Assembly: GCF_964340395.1 (NCBI RefSeq)
Contig: NC_135568.1
Location: 12,865,776 to 12,929,775, forward strand
Direction of reading: 5' to 3'
From: Glandiceps talaboti
Lineage: Eukaryota > Hemichordata > Enteropneusta > Spengelidae
Length of the DNA stretch: 64,000 nucleotides
Within the stretch, counting starts at the first letter, position 1, and each line of letters begins with the position of its first letter. The position numbers and the translations under genes are program-made. The notes under the pieces were generated by a model. It had not been told where the DNA came from. It did not search any database and saw nothing but the letters and a program-made list of their open reading frames with translations. Positions 52,730 through 63,036 of this stretch are shown here, one piece after another.

Positions 52730-54735
52730 ACAGCACTGATGGCATAGCAAAGGCGAGAGTTAGAGTGAGTACCATACATGTAGAGAGAAAGAGAGAGAAT
52801 GAATGAATGAATTTAAGCATGCATAATATATCTATCCATACACACTTTCTATTCGTACAATCTAGTCTATCACTCTATCATCATGACTTGTTATTCAATA
52901 ATACAGATTATTTCAACATCAAAATGACGTCAAGGTCAAGTCCATGGCTAATGTACTCATTTCTCTAAATCAAATCAAAACTAAACTATTTCTAACCCAC
53001 AACGTGGCAAGACTATCTTCTACTCTTCAAATACCGCTCTATCCAAAATGGTAGAAAAAAAATTTCAAATAATAAAAGTACAACTTGTATAACACGTAAG
53101 TAGAGCGACCAAATTTTTTCTTTCAAAATCATTTTTACAAGCAGTATTATGTACGTGTCATTGGCAGTGTAACAAAATTACTTCGTGTTTCACAACGCTC
53201 TCCAGCTTAACGATAGAAAACAAAGTTGATGAAAAAAAAACTGTCAAAAACTAGAATCATGAATGATCGAGAAAAAATATTTCAAAGTTTCTAGATTACT
53301 TGACAAGTTTGCAAAATAGAAATAAAAAAACCAAAAAAGCGAGGAGACAATAAATATACACTTAAGAATTTTCCGGGAAAAGTCACTTGATAGCCATAAT
53401 TGAACTCATATTGGGAAGTGGTTGGTGGCTTTGAAATCAACATGAGCGTTTTAAAGAAACGATCTGTTTCCAGCAAGAAATGATGCATTCCACAGTACAA
53501 TATTCTGTTCATATCTATTCAATAAGAACATTTTTCATTTTGAAAAATTTGAGAAGTTTTTGGAGACACTAACTTGTTGTTGTAACATTAATGTTCATAG
53601 TTAAAGTTATACAATAATGAAGCCACCAGATAAACATTTTACAGGAGTAAATCTCTAATCTACTAACGAGACAAGACTTACAAGGGCGCTACAACCATGT
53701 CCCCCTTATTATCAACTGATGGCTTTGCAATAAAACCTGTTCTGATTGTATCAGCCACATTATGTTCATGAAAATATCAACTCGAGTTTCATTTTTACGT
53801 AAAAAGGGTATACCAATAGAAAGTGCTCTTTATGGGAATGACTAGTCATTTAATATATATATTGCTTAGACATTTCAACACTAGATGGCGCTATTTGAAA
53901 GGAATGTCTAGTTCAACACTAGAGGGAGCTGTTCAGGTGGAAAATGTCCTTGCTCCATTAGCTGAGCTCTTTTGTGTATAAATTATAATACTCTTTTTTT
54001 CCATAAATTCATTTAAAGTGTAGTTTCAGTCAGCAAAATACCCAACAATTTACTAGTCGTTTCTACATTTTGAAGATTTTTTTTTAGTATAGAACTTCAA
54101 AGACAGAACAATACTCAATCATTAAATTCTCACATTGGTTAAAATGAAGTAAGCGTTCAATGTAAAAATCTTCAAAATTTGCTTTGCTCTGACACATCAA
54201 GTAAACAATACGTAGTTTAAAAAGCCTTAGTATCAGTTTGTGACTTTTTACAACGAATCCATCGGTGCACAAGAGAGAATGGGTTGATGTTAAGACACCA
54301 ACGTTCACAATCAAGGTCAAACATGTACTCTTTTAAGGAATAGAAACTTTGAGGAAATGAAACAACTCGGGGGCAGAATTGATCAAAACTGAGAAACTGA
54401 AGACGACAAGTAACATTGAGCCTAGTGATGTTAGAATACAGGTTTTGTACACCAAGATTGTTACATAATTCAACTAATGTTATCATGTACGTACACAGCT
54501 GGACGCAGTGTACTTCTGGTGTGCATGGTACTTTACACAGAGATCCATGAACCGTTGGCCTCTCCTCCAAATGTACAATTATTCCTGTAATGTGAACCTG
54601 ACATGAGCTTAAAAATATGACATTAGTTGATGAGGTAATAACCTCAATTGGGTTTAACCTCTCCCTCCCCACACCCAAAACCTCCCCACCTCCCACACCC
54701 CAATACCTCCCCACCTCCACACCCAATACTCGAGA

Positions 54736-55020
54736 TTAAAAGTCACTATCAGAACTATCTCCAAAGTTATATTTGACAGGGGCTCTAGAACGACCAGCAC
54801 GTTCCCTTGGTATTGCACCAAAGCTGTCATCAATTTTGAAACTATTATCAGAAGCATCTTCAGAATCACTCCACTTATTCTTGGATTTGGTCTTGGGTTT
54901 AGGTTTGGCTTTAGTCTTGCTGGGTTTAGGTTTGGATGTGAAGCCATCAGAATCATCTTCTGAATCACTCCATTTAGTCTTGGCTTTGGGTTTCGGCTTT
55001 GGGTTTGCCTTGGGTTTAGC
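54736..55020 (-). CDS. TOP2: TOP2 exon H: last exon, twin KWSDSED modules and C-terminus
   Basis: Acceptor ttgtatttcag, phase 0 in, TAA at 54736-54738. Two copies of a Lys/Pro-rich run ending KWSDSED are followed by IDDSFGAIPRERAGRSRAPV and KYNFGDSSDSDF, matching the KY-F-DSD end typical of animal TOP2. Confidence 0.94.
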   Translation of the reverse strand, partial: AKPKANPKPKPKAKTKWSDSEDDSDGFTSKPKPSKTKAKPKPKTKSKNKWSDSEDASDNSFKIDDSFGAIPRERAGRSRAPVKYNFGDSSDSDF

Positions 55021-58000
55021 CTGAAATACAAAATTACAAAAGAGCTGAGATTTCGAGTGAATGTGTTAAGGTAGGTGTTTGGTGACTAAAACTAAAATTA
55101 AAGTTCTTCAATTCTCTCAAAACTTTGCCATATGAAAGCTTGTTCCTGGACCATTTGAAGTAATAAAAGAAATTTGGGGGTTCGCCATCTTGTTTTCAAA
55201 GAAATCGCCAATTTAATTTTCACACAGAGTTAACACAGTATTTGGCGGCCATATTGGATTCTAAAATGACTAACTTTTGATATCATTTTGACTTCTATTT
55301 CAAAAGTTTGTATGGTAACCCCTGATTTTATTTCTTGATTTGAACTGAGAATAGGTTGGAGTTTTCATTGAACAAAGAAACAGCAAAAGTTAAGATTTAA
55401 ATTCTGAGGTGCATTTTAAGTTATGGTGTACAACACGAGTTTGTTGAATAAATGAAATAAAATAAAATAAATATAAAAAATTGAGACCATATACATCTAT
55501 CTATTCAAGAAGTATTTTTGTAACTTGTAATTGTCGTTTTGTTCATGCATCTGATGATCTGTCACCTTTTTTCTCTCCATGACGTACAGCAGTGATCTCT
55601 ATTTGAAAAGCAAAATGAACAAAACAAAATATTACGATACCTTTGCTGGTTTCTTGGTTTCTTTTATTGGAAGGTAATCATCGGTATCGGAATCAAATGA
55701 TGGCTGCCTCCTTTCAGGAATAGCTTCTAGATCCGAGTCTGAGTCAGAAAATCTTGGTATGGCTGCTGCTGCTTTTGGAGCTGCTTGTATGAAAAATACA
55801 AACGGGGTAAGACAAACAACAAACTTTGTTCTGTAGGAGCCAAGATGTCTATTTTATGAGTCTGCTAGTAATTGTGTGCCTACTAACACAGCAATTTTGA
55901 CATTTAGGGGATATCGCACTGAATAGTAGGGTGATTACACAACAAAATTATACCTTGCAGTGTGCTATCTATAAAAGACTGCAAGGATGACTCCTACTTT
56001 GCATACTGAAAAAATGGTAATTTGCATACGATCAGCCTATTCGATGCATTTCGTCAACATTGAAACATACTGACATCTTTTATTTCAATACATACACACA
56101 CATGGACATTGGAATCAACAGTTTCTTCTTCATGTGGAAGCATTATTATAAAATTGTCATTCAAAGATTACTATAAGTCAAAGGTGGGAGAAGACTTTTA
56201 AAAGCACGGTAGAAACCTGCCAGGCATGGTGGTCAAGATGGCAAGGACCACTATTTGCACAATGCCTTTCTATATTAAAGGAGAATACTGCCTTCATCCA
56301 AAGTTTTTTTCAATACAACACATGGAATCATGCATATAGAATATAGCTACTTGATGGCAGTTATTTGGATGAAGTGTGTCTGTCTAAAGGACAGCCAATT
56401 AATTAGGTGATAGAACTTACCTTTCTTTTTAGGTTTAACAGTATCAGAATCGGAGTCATCCTTCTTACGTTTAGCTGTCGTCTTTGTTTTAGATATCGCT
56501 ACCACTATACTTGGTTGGCTACTTTTACTACCTGTAGACAACAGTAGTAAAGAGAGAGAGAGAGAGACAATAGAGAGTGTGAGCAATAGATGTACAATGA
56601 GTAACACTGAAGTAAAGCACTTTCTCTGTGATACACTGTCTATAGCATTCATATTACAATGAGTAACACTGAAGTAAAGTACTTTCTCTGTGATACACTT
56701 GTTTATAGCATTCATATTACAACTAGTAACACTGAAGTAAAGCACTTTCTCTATGTGATACACTTGTTTACAGCATTCATATTACAACTAGTAACACTGA
56801 AGTAAAGCACTTTCTTTATGTGCTACACTTGTTTATAGCATTCATATTACAATGAGTAACACTGAAGTAAAGCACTTTCTCTGTGATACACTTGTTTATA
56901 GCATTCATATTACAACTAGTAACACTGAAGTAAAGCACTTTCTCTGTGATACACTTGTTTATAGCATTCATTTTTACAACCAGTAACACTGAAGTAAAGC
57001 ACTTTATGTGATGCACTTGTTTATAGCATTCATTTTACAATTAGTAACACTGAAGTAAAGCACTTTCTCTATGTGCTACACATGTTTATAGCATTCATAT
57101 TATAACTAGTAACACTGAAGTAAAGCACTTTCTCTATGTGATACACTTGTTTATAGCATTCATTTTACAACCAGTAACACTGAAGTAAAGCACTTTATGT
57201 GCTACACTTGTTTATAGAGACATCAGGTCAGATCAAAAGCATGTATTAAATTTATCAGGGTACAAAAACTAACAAACCTTTCTTGCTTGCACCACCACCA
57301 ACTGCTGTTGGTTTCTTCCCAAGCGTCTTTTTCTTTGGTTCTTTCTTAGTTTCTTTGGTCTTGGGTTTTGGTTTAGCTTTCACTGGAGAATAGCTATCAT
57401 CACTGTCCATGGTAGCTTTAGATTTAGCTTTGACAGGAGAATAGCTGTCATCACTATCCGAAGTAATTGCATTCACTGTTGATAAACAAGTATGTAGATA
57501 CATTAACTAAAGGTGTATTTCATTGACTAGGTTTGTAACTTGAGATCTGTGATGTGACTGTAACTATTGATGGCGCTATTACTAGTAAAGGTGTATTTCA
57601 TTGACTAGGTTTGTAACTTGAGGTCTGTGATGTGACTGTAACTATTGATGGCGCTATTACTAGTAAAGGTGTATTTCATTGACTAGGTTTGTAACTTGAG
57701 GTCTGTGATGCGACTGTAACTATAGATGGCGCTATTACTAGTAAAGGTGTATTTCATTGACTAGGTTTGTAACTTGAGATCTGTGATGCGACCTATTGAT
57801 AGCGCTATTACTAGTAAAGGTGTATTTCATTTACTGGGTTTGTAACTTGAGATCTGTGATGTGACTGTAACTATTGATGGCGCTATTACTAGTAAAGGTG
57901 TATTTCATTGACTAGATTTGTAACTTGAGATCTGTGATGTGACCTATAGATGGCGCTATTACTAGTAAAGGTGTATTTCATTGACTAGGTTTGTAACTTG

Positions 58001-61000
58001 AGGTCTGTGATGCGACCTATAGATGGCGCTATTACTAGTAAAGGTGTATTTCATTGACTAGGTTTGTAACTTGAGATCTGTGATGCGACCTATTGATAGC
58101 GCTATTACTAGTAAAGGTGTATTTCATTGACTAGGTTTGTAACTTGAGGTCTGTGATGTGACTGTAACTATAGATAGCGCTATTACTAGTAAAGGTGTAT
58201 TTCATTGACTAGGTTTGTAACTTGAGGTCTGTGATGCGACCTATAGATGGCGCTATTACTAGTAAAGGTGTATTTCATTGACTAGGTTTGTAACTTGAGG
58301 TCTGTGATGCGACTAACTATTGATGGCGCTATTACTAGTAAAGGTGTATTTCATTGACTAGATTTGTAACTTGAGGTCTGTGATGTGACCTATTGATAGC
58401 GCTATTACTAGTAAAGGTGTATTTCATTGACTAGGTTTGTAACTTGAGATCTGTGATGTGACCTATTGATAGCGCTATTACTAGTAAAGGTGTATTTCAT
58501 TGACTAGGTTTGTAACTTGAGATCTGTGATGTGACCTATTGATAGCGCTATTACTAGTAAAGGTGTATTTCATTGACTAGATTTGTAACTTGAGGTCTGT
58601 GATGCGACCTATAGATGGCGCTATTACTAGTAAAGGTGTATTTCATTGACTAGGTTTGTAACTTGAGGTCTGTGATGCGACTGTAAGTATTGATAGCGCT
58701 ATTACTAGTAAAGGTGTATTTCATTGACTAGGTTTGTAACTTGAGGTCTGTGATGCGACCTATAGATGGCACTATTACTAGTAAAGGTGTATTTCATTGA
58801 CTAGGTTTGTAACTTGAGGTCTGTGATGTGACTGTAACTATTGATAGCGCTATTACTAGTAAAGGTGTATTTCATTTACTGGGTTTGTAACTTGAGATCT
58901 GTGATGTGACTGTAACTATTGATAGCGCTATTACTAGTAAAGGTGTATTTCATTGACTAGGTTTGTAACTTGAGGTCTGTGATGTGACTGTAACTATTGA
59001 TAGCGCTATTACTAGTAAAGGTGTATTTCATTGACTAGGTTTGTAACTTGAGATCTGTGATGTGACCTATTGATGGCGCTATTACTAGTAAAGGTGTATT
59101 TCATTGACGATTTGTAACTTGAGGTCTGTGATGTGACCTATAGATGGCGCTATTACTAGTAAAGGTGTATTTCATTTACTGGGTTTGTAACTTGAGATCT
59201 GTGATGTGACTGTAACTATTGATAGCGCTATTACTAGTAAAGGTGTATTTCATTGACTAGGTTTGTAACTTGAGGTCTGTGATGTGACCTATTGATAGCG
59301 CTATTACTAGTAAAGGTGTATTTCATTGACTAGGTTTGTAACTTGAGGTCTGTGATGTGACCTATTGATAGCGCTATTACTAGTAAAGGTGTATTTCATT
59401 GACTAGGTTTGTAACTTGAGATCTGTGATGTGACCTATTGATGGCACTATTACTAGTAAAGGTGTATTTCATTGACTAGGTTTGTAACTTGAGATCTGTG
59501 ATGTGACCTATTGATGGCGCTATTACTAGTAAAGGTGTATTTCATTGACTAGGTTTGTAACTTGAGATCTGTGATGCGACTGTAAGTATTGATGGCGCTA
59601 TTACTAGTAAAGGTGTATTTCATTGACTAGGTTTGTAACTTGAGGTCTGTGATGTGACCTATAGATGGCACTATTACTAGTAAAGGTGTATTTCATTGAC
59701 TAGGTTTGTAACTTGAGGTCTGTGATGTGACCTATTGATAGCGCTATTACTAGTAAAGGTGTATTTCATTGACTAGATTTGTAACTTGAGGTCTGTGATG
59801 TGACCTATAGATGGCACTATTACTAGTAAAGGTGTATTTCATTGACTAGGTTTGTAACTTGAGGTCTGTGATGTGACCTATAGATGGCACTATTACTAGT
59901 AAAGGTGTATTTCATTGACTAGGTTTGTAACTTGAGGTCTGTGATGCGACCTATAGATGGCGCTATTACTAGTAAAGGTGTATTACCTTGACTTGGTTTT
60001 GTACTTGAGGTTTGTGATGGAATTGGTACAACATCAGAGTCCGAATCGCTGTCTATTGCTCTACGTGCTGGAGCACTGGTTTTGTTTGACGGCTTCACAC
60101 CAAAATCACTGTCGTCGTCATTGTCATCATCATCAAAGTCTTTCTTGGATGGAACATTAAATGAATCATCCTCATCATCCTCAATGATATCATTGTCTCT
60201 ACTTCTCTTAACTTCCTCATTTTCTTCATCACTGTAGGTATATTTCACCTGGTTTGCTACAAAAACACCACAAAAAGAATATCTTAAGTTTGTTTCCAAG
60301 AGAAATAAAATACTGCAAATGGCAATGTGCCTATTGAAATCCAATATCTGACATAATGATGTTGGTTGTTGGTTTTTATATAGTGCTTTCCCACTCTATG
60401 CTCAAAGTGCTTTACAATTATTACCCCTGGCATGGATCTATAGTGGCACAACGGCCCATTTATACTTCCTCAACTCCCTGGGGAGCATACAAACCATTGC
60501 AGCCTTTATAAGCACATAGCATTAAAGCATTCACACTGCAACCTCTATCCTACAAGGTCCCCAATTGGGTGGACTAAGGCAAAGTTGTGGTTCAAATCTT
60601 GCCCAAGGACTTTAGCCACTCAGAAACAAATGGCAGCGACAGGGCTCGAACCTGCCACCTGCAGATTCCAAGCCGGCCACTCTAACCATTCGCCCATTAT
60701 GACTCCACAAACATGCACATACAGCGAGAGAAACACTGCAAACATGAAAACACCCCTACAGGATAATATTTTCCAAACATTTTGTGTCAAAAAAGAAGCC
60801 ATTTAGCGAATTTTATAAAACTGAATCTATTAGGCCTAATAAAAAAAATTGTGTGGTTCCGATTTCGCTCAATTTTAGAATAGGTGGGGTAGGTAGATTT
60901 TTTATTATTTTTTTTTCATATGTGAGTTTCTAGTTCAGGTAGTTAGTTATCTTTTCCTTATGGTCTCTGTGTTATTGGTTTCTTCGCATCAGATGTACTG

Positions 61001-63036
61001 CCATTACAGTTTGGAAGAACAGTTTTATATTGTCTTTTTAAGTCGATGTCAGTTTCCACATCCACTTCACAATTTTTGCAATTTTAGTTTAAAAATTCCC
61101 AAATTCGTAAAAAAAAGTTAGGGCAGGCAATGAAAAACTAGATGGGGATGGGTAACCGGAATCAAACAATTTTAGGCCTCACAAAAATTGTACAAATTTT
61201 TCATTACAGATAGACTGGCATTGCTTACCAGTTTTCCTGCGTGGAATCCGTTCTCGAGGCGCAACTTCAAAGTCCATATCTGACCCAGGATCGGAATCGA
61301 CATCCATGGCATCTGATTCTGAATCTGATGACCATGGATTCCTTTTAGGTTTACCCTTAGCAGGCTTCTTGGCAGCAGGCTTGAAGTTCAAGGTGCCTTG
61401 TTTCTTGGATTTTGCTTTACCTACATAAGATGAACATACACATAAGAGTCAAGATTACAGCAGAGTGTGTGACAGATGATGGCATTGTCTTTGCTAGAGT
61501 GTGGTTGTCAAACGACAGACACTGGCTTTGTGAAGCTGGAGACAAGGTAAATTTGACTACAAATGAATTTTAAGATAATAAAAGTTTAAATGAAAGCCCA
61601 GTCAGACTTATTTCTACCTTTAGTACACTTGTATGTGATTACTTTAATTACTGGACTTTTCCTTTAATCACTACATCAACATACCATATATGTAATAATT
61701 TGTTTGTTTTCTTGCGTTAGCTAAGTTGTTTTGCAATCAACAGATTACTAAAACATTACAAGACCTTGAACTTCAAGCCCGGACCAAAATAATCCAGACG
61801 TTTACAGTATCATAATATTTTGCAAATTTTATTCCTTTCATTGTGTCATCACCATCACCAAAACCTTATCATACGGAATTTCTTTCAAGAAACCATTCAA
61901 AAAATATACATGCATAATTTCTGCACGTAATAATTTGTAAATGTTGAAAGAATTTTGTAAATGATATCAAATGAATACATACATTTGTAAATTACATACA
62001 TTTGTAAATCCGGAAAACTATCGCACAACACAGTCGCAAAGTAATTTTTTTGTTCAGAATTCACACTGTAAAACCCAAACGTTGACTGTGGGGAAGACTA
62101 CATCTTTGTTAATTGAAATTGGCAAGCATACCGCATTTAAAACTTCAAAAAACAAGTTTATTAATTATGGAGGTCTCATGAATTTCCTGATAATCCTGTA
62201 ATACCTTTTGTATGGTAAATTGAAAATCTGGGGAGTTGTAAATGTTGAGGTGGCTGTCCTCTGTTGTACGCAACTTGCTGTGGTTGAAAAACTAACTTTG
62301 CCAACAATACAAGGGACTGCTAACGTCACCGTAGTTGTGTGTAAAACTCGGTATGCTGGCATCACAGAGGCTAGAAAACCACATGAGTTTGAAACATATC
62401 TTGACTTATGACATTGTCCTACAATGTAAGACTGTCCACTGGAGTTGTTAATATGTTTAGGCACCAAATACTGCCCTCTGTGTTCACTGATTGTTGACAG
62501 ATAGGGGTAACTTGTACTAAATGATCTCCTAGGGGGTATCATTATTGTTGAGTGCATACCGGTGAAATCAGTTTTGATTCCTTTCTTGCTAAGTCTCTCT
62601 GCCAGACTTAGTGGTTCATTGCTATCATCATCTTTACTACCAAACAGATCTGATACAACATCATCGCCATCAACCTCCATCTTCACATCTTTCTGCATGT
62701 CAAAAAAGGAAGAAAAAAGTCAAATTCATTCTTTACTCTTGTAGATGCCATATAAACATAATAAAATTTTGAGCTTGCCATAGGTATGAGTCAATATGAA
62801 GAGCGCCCCCACACATCTTTGTGAGTGAATTACTTTGTTTTTACCTTTCCTGCTCTTCCTCGTTTTCCTCCTTCTTTCTTTTTCAATGCAATATCAACTT
62901 TAGGAACAACTCTCCTTCCCATTGGTGATGGCTTGGTTTCTTCATGTACCACCTTTTTACGCCCTTTTTTGCTTTTATTTTTTTCGAGGGCAGCAATACC
63001 CATGACTTCATCAAGCCTTTCCTGGGTTTCAACTTC
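54736..63036 (-). CDS. TOP2: DNA topoisomerase II, C-terminal domain (eight exons)
   Basis: Exons 63036-62845, 62692-62560, 61420-61229, 60256-59987, 57475-57278, 56531-56421, 55783-55641 and 55020-54736 total 1524 bases, 507 residues plus TAA, with phases 0,1,1,1,1,1,0 agreeing throughout. Type II topoisomerase passes one DNA duplex through another in the nucleus. The part seen is the disordered C-terminal domain: PSPMGRRVVPKVDIALKKK after the catalytic core, then TLNFKPAAKKPAKGKPKRNP WSSDSESD, FEVAPRERIPRR, acidic stretches, Lys-rich SDSD modules and a final APVKYNFGDSSDSDF. The TLxFKP / KxRNPWSDSESD / PRE-RR order is that of animal TOP2A/B tails. ATPase, TOPRIM and cleavage domains lie beyond the right edge. 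The alternating SDSD and KKxK modules are typical CK2-site/NLS content. One gene probably represents the pre-vertebrate TOP2. Confidence 0.95.
55641..55783 (-). CDS. TOP2: TOP2 exon G: FSDSDSD module
   Basis: Acceptor ttttcatacaag, phase 1 in; donor gcaaag|gtatcg, phase 0 out. It encodes AAPKAAAAIPRFSDSDSDLE, AIPERRQPSFDSDTDDYLP and IKETKKPAK. Confidence 0.88.
56421..56531 (-). CDS. TOP2: TOP2 exon F: basic/acidic module
   Basis: Acceptor gttgtctacag, donor aagaaag|gtaagt, 111 bases, phase 1 to 1. It encodes GSKSSQPSIVVAISKTKTTA then KRKKDDSDSDTVKPKKK, an SDSD site beside two basic clusters. Confidence 0.9.
56585..57225 (-). repeat. Tandem array of ~63-bp units in the next TOP2 intron
   Basis: Ten copies marked by agtaacactgaag at about 56600, 56662, 56724, 56789, 56854, 56919, 56982, 57042, 57109 and 57173 (spacing 60-67). 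On the - strand each unit carries ctttacttcag, a 3'-splice-site look-alike. The array takes up most of the intron between exons E and F. A short (GA)n run lies at 56551-56568. Confidence 0.95.
57278..57475 (-). CDS. TOP2: TOP2 exon E: duplicated DSDDSYSPVKAK module
   Basis: Acceptor tttatcaacag, donor aagaaag|gtttgt, 198 bases, phase 1 to 1. It contains DSDDSYSPVKAK twice, about 18 residues apart, then a Lys/Pro-rich PKPKTKETKKEPKKK stretch and GKKPTAVGGGASKK. The donor is weaker than its neighbours. Confidence 0.88.
57508..60021 (-). repeat. Tandem array of 73/78-bp units filling a TOP2 intron, homologous to exon D end
   Basis: About 33 copies between exons D and E, with unit starts at 57581, 57659, 57737, 57810 and so on to 59968. 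Two length classes differ by five bases (acctat versus actgtaactat after gatgtg/gatgcg). Copies are roughly 90-98 % alike, with shared variable sites (gaggtct/gagatct, tggcgc/tagcgc). The last unit runs into exon D: on the - strand the unit segment tcacagacctcaagttac matches the exon segment tcacaaacctcaagtac, and both continue to atacacctttactagt. Only about 30 bases separate the array's other end from the exon E acceptor. Confidence 0.97.
59987..60256 (-). CDS. TOP2: TOP2 exon D: long acidic module; source-like end of the intronic satellite
   Basis: Acceptor gtttttgtag, donor gtcaag|gtaata, 270 bases, phase 1 to 1. It encodes ANQVKYTYSDEENEEVKRSR, a long Asp/Glu tract, then ARRAIDSDSDSDVVPIPSQT and SSTKPSQ. 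Its last ~35 bases and donor are homologous to the unit of the tandem array filling the following intron. Confidence 0.92.
60362..60712 (-). mobile_element. Second copy of the same tRNA-derived SINE
   Basis: Colinear over its whole length with the copy at 2792-3138. It shares cttcctcaactccctgggga, the gagcatac block and the L2-like tail. It is better preserved at the head: A box gaatggttagagtggccggc and B box ggttcgagccc on the - strand. It lies in the TOP2 intron between exons C and D. No clear target duplication was found. Confidence 0.8.
60830..61180. mobile_element. Possible MITE with imperfect ~30-bp terminal inverted repeats
   Basis: The left end ttaggcctaataaaa...ttgtgtggttccg pairs with the right end cggaatcaaacaattttaggcct. 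The ~350-bp interior is AT-rich and noncoding. It sits between the SINE and TOP2 exon C. Confidence 0.5.
61229..61420 (-). CDS. TOP2: TOP2 exon C: TLNFKP / RNPWS-SDSESD module
   Basis: Acceptor cttatgtag, donor aaactg|gtaagc, 192 bases, phase 1 to 1. It encodes GKAKSKKQGTLNFKPAAKKP, KRNPWSSDSESDAMD and FEVAPRERIPRRKTG. This is the best-conserved block of the tail. Confidence 0.95.
61421..62559 (-). other. TOP2 intron between exons B and C
   Basis: About 1.1 kb of AT-rich DNA with no repeat or reading frame I can support. Confidence 0.7.
62560..62692 (-). CDS. TOP2: TOP2 exon B: acidic linker
   Basis: Acceptor tgacatgcag, donor caccg|gtatgc, phase 0 in and phase 1 out. It encodes KDVKMEVDGDDVVSDLFGSK, then DDDSNEPLSLAERLSKKG and IKTDFTG. 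Confidence 0.88.
62845..63036 (-). CDS. TOP2: TOP2 exon A: start of C-terminal domain
   Basis: Acceptor cttatcccgtatag, donor ggaaag|gtaaaa, 64 codons, phase 0 at both ends. It encodes EVETQERLDEVMGIAALEKN, a basic KSKKGRKK, then PSPMGRRVVPKVDIALKKKE, the conserved stretch following the catalytic core. Confidence 0.93.

Noticed and set aside
57508-60021. CRISPR-like regular repeat array
   Set aside because: The units are contiguous with no unique spacers, lie in an intron of an animal gene and match the adjacent exon; it is a satellite, not CRISPR.
60640-60712. Functional tRNA gene
   Set aside because: A and B boxes are present but the cloverleaf arms do not pair well and the body continues into a SINE, so it is a tRNA-derived head only.
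60585-60806. 73-residue + strand frame
   Set aside because: It lies within the SINE and is the antisense of its tRNA-like head.
62165-62559. Extension of TOP2 exon B in its open frame down to 62165
   Set aside because: The frame is open but loses all acidic/basic character after the gtatgc donor, and only the donor at 62560 gives the phase needed for exon C.
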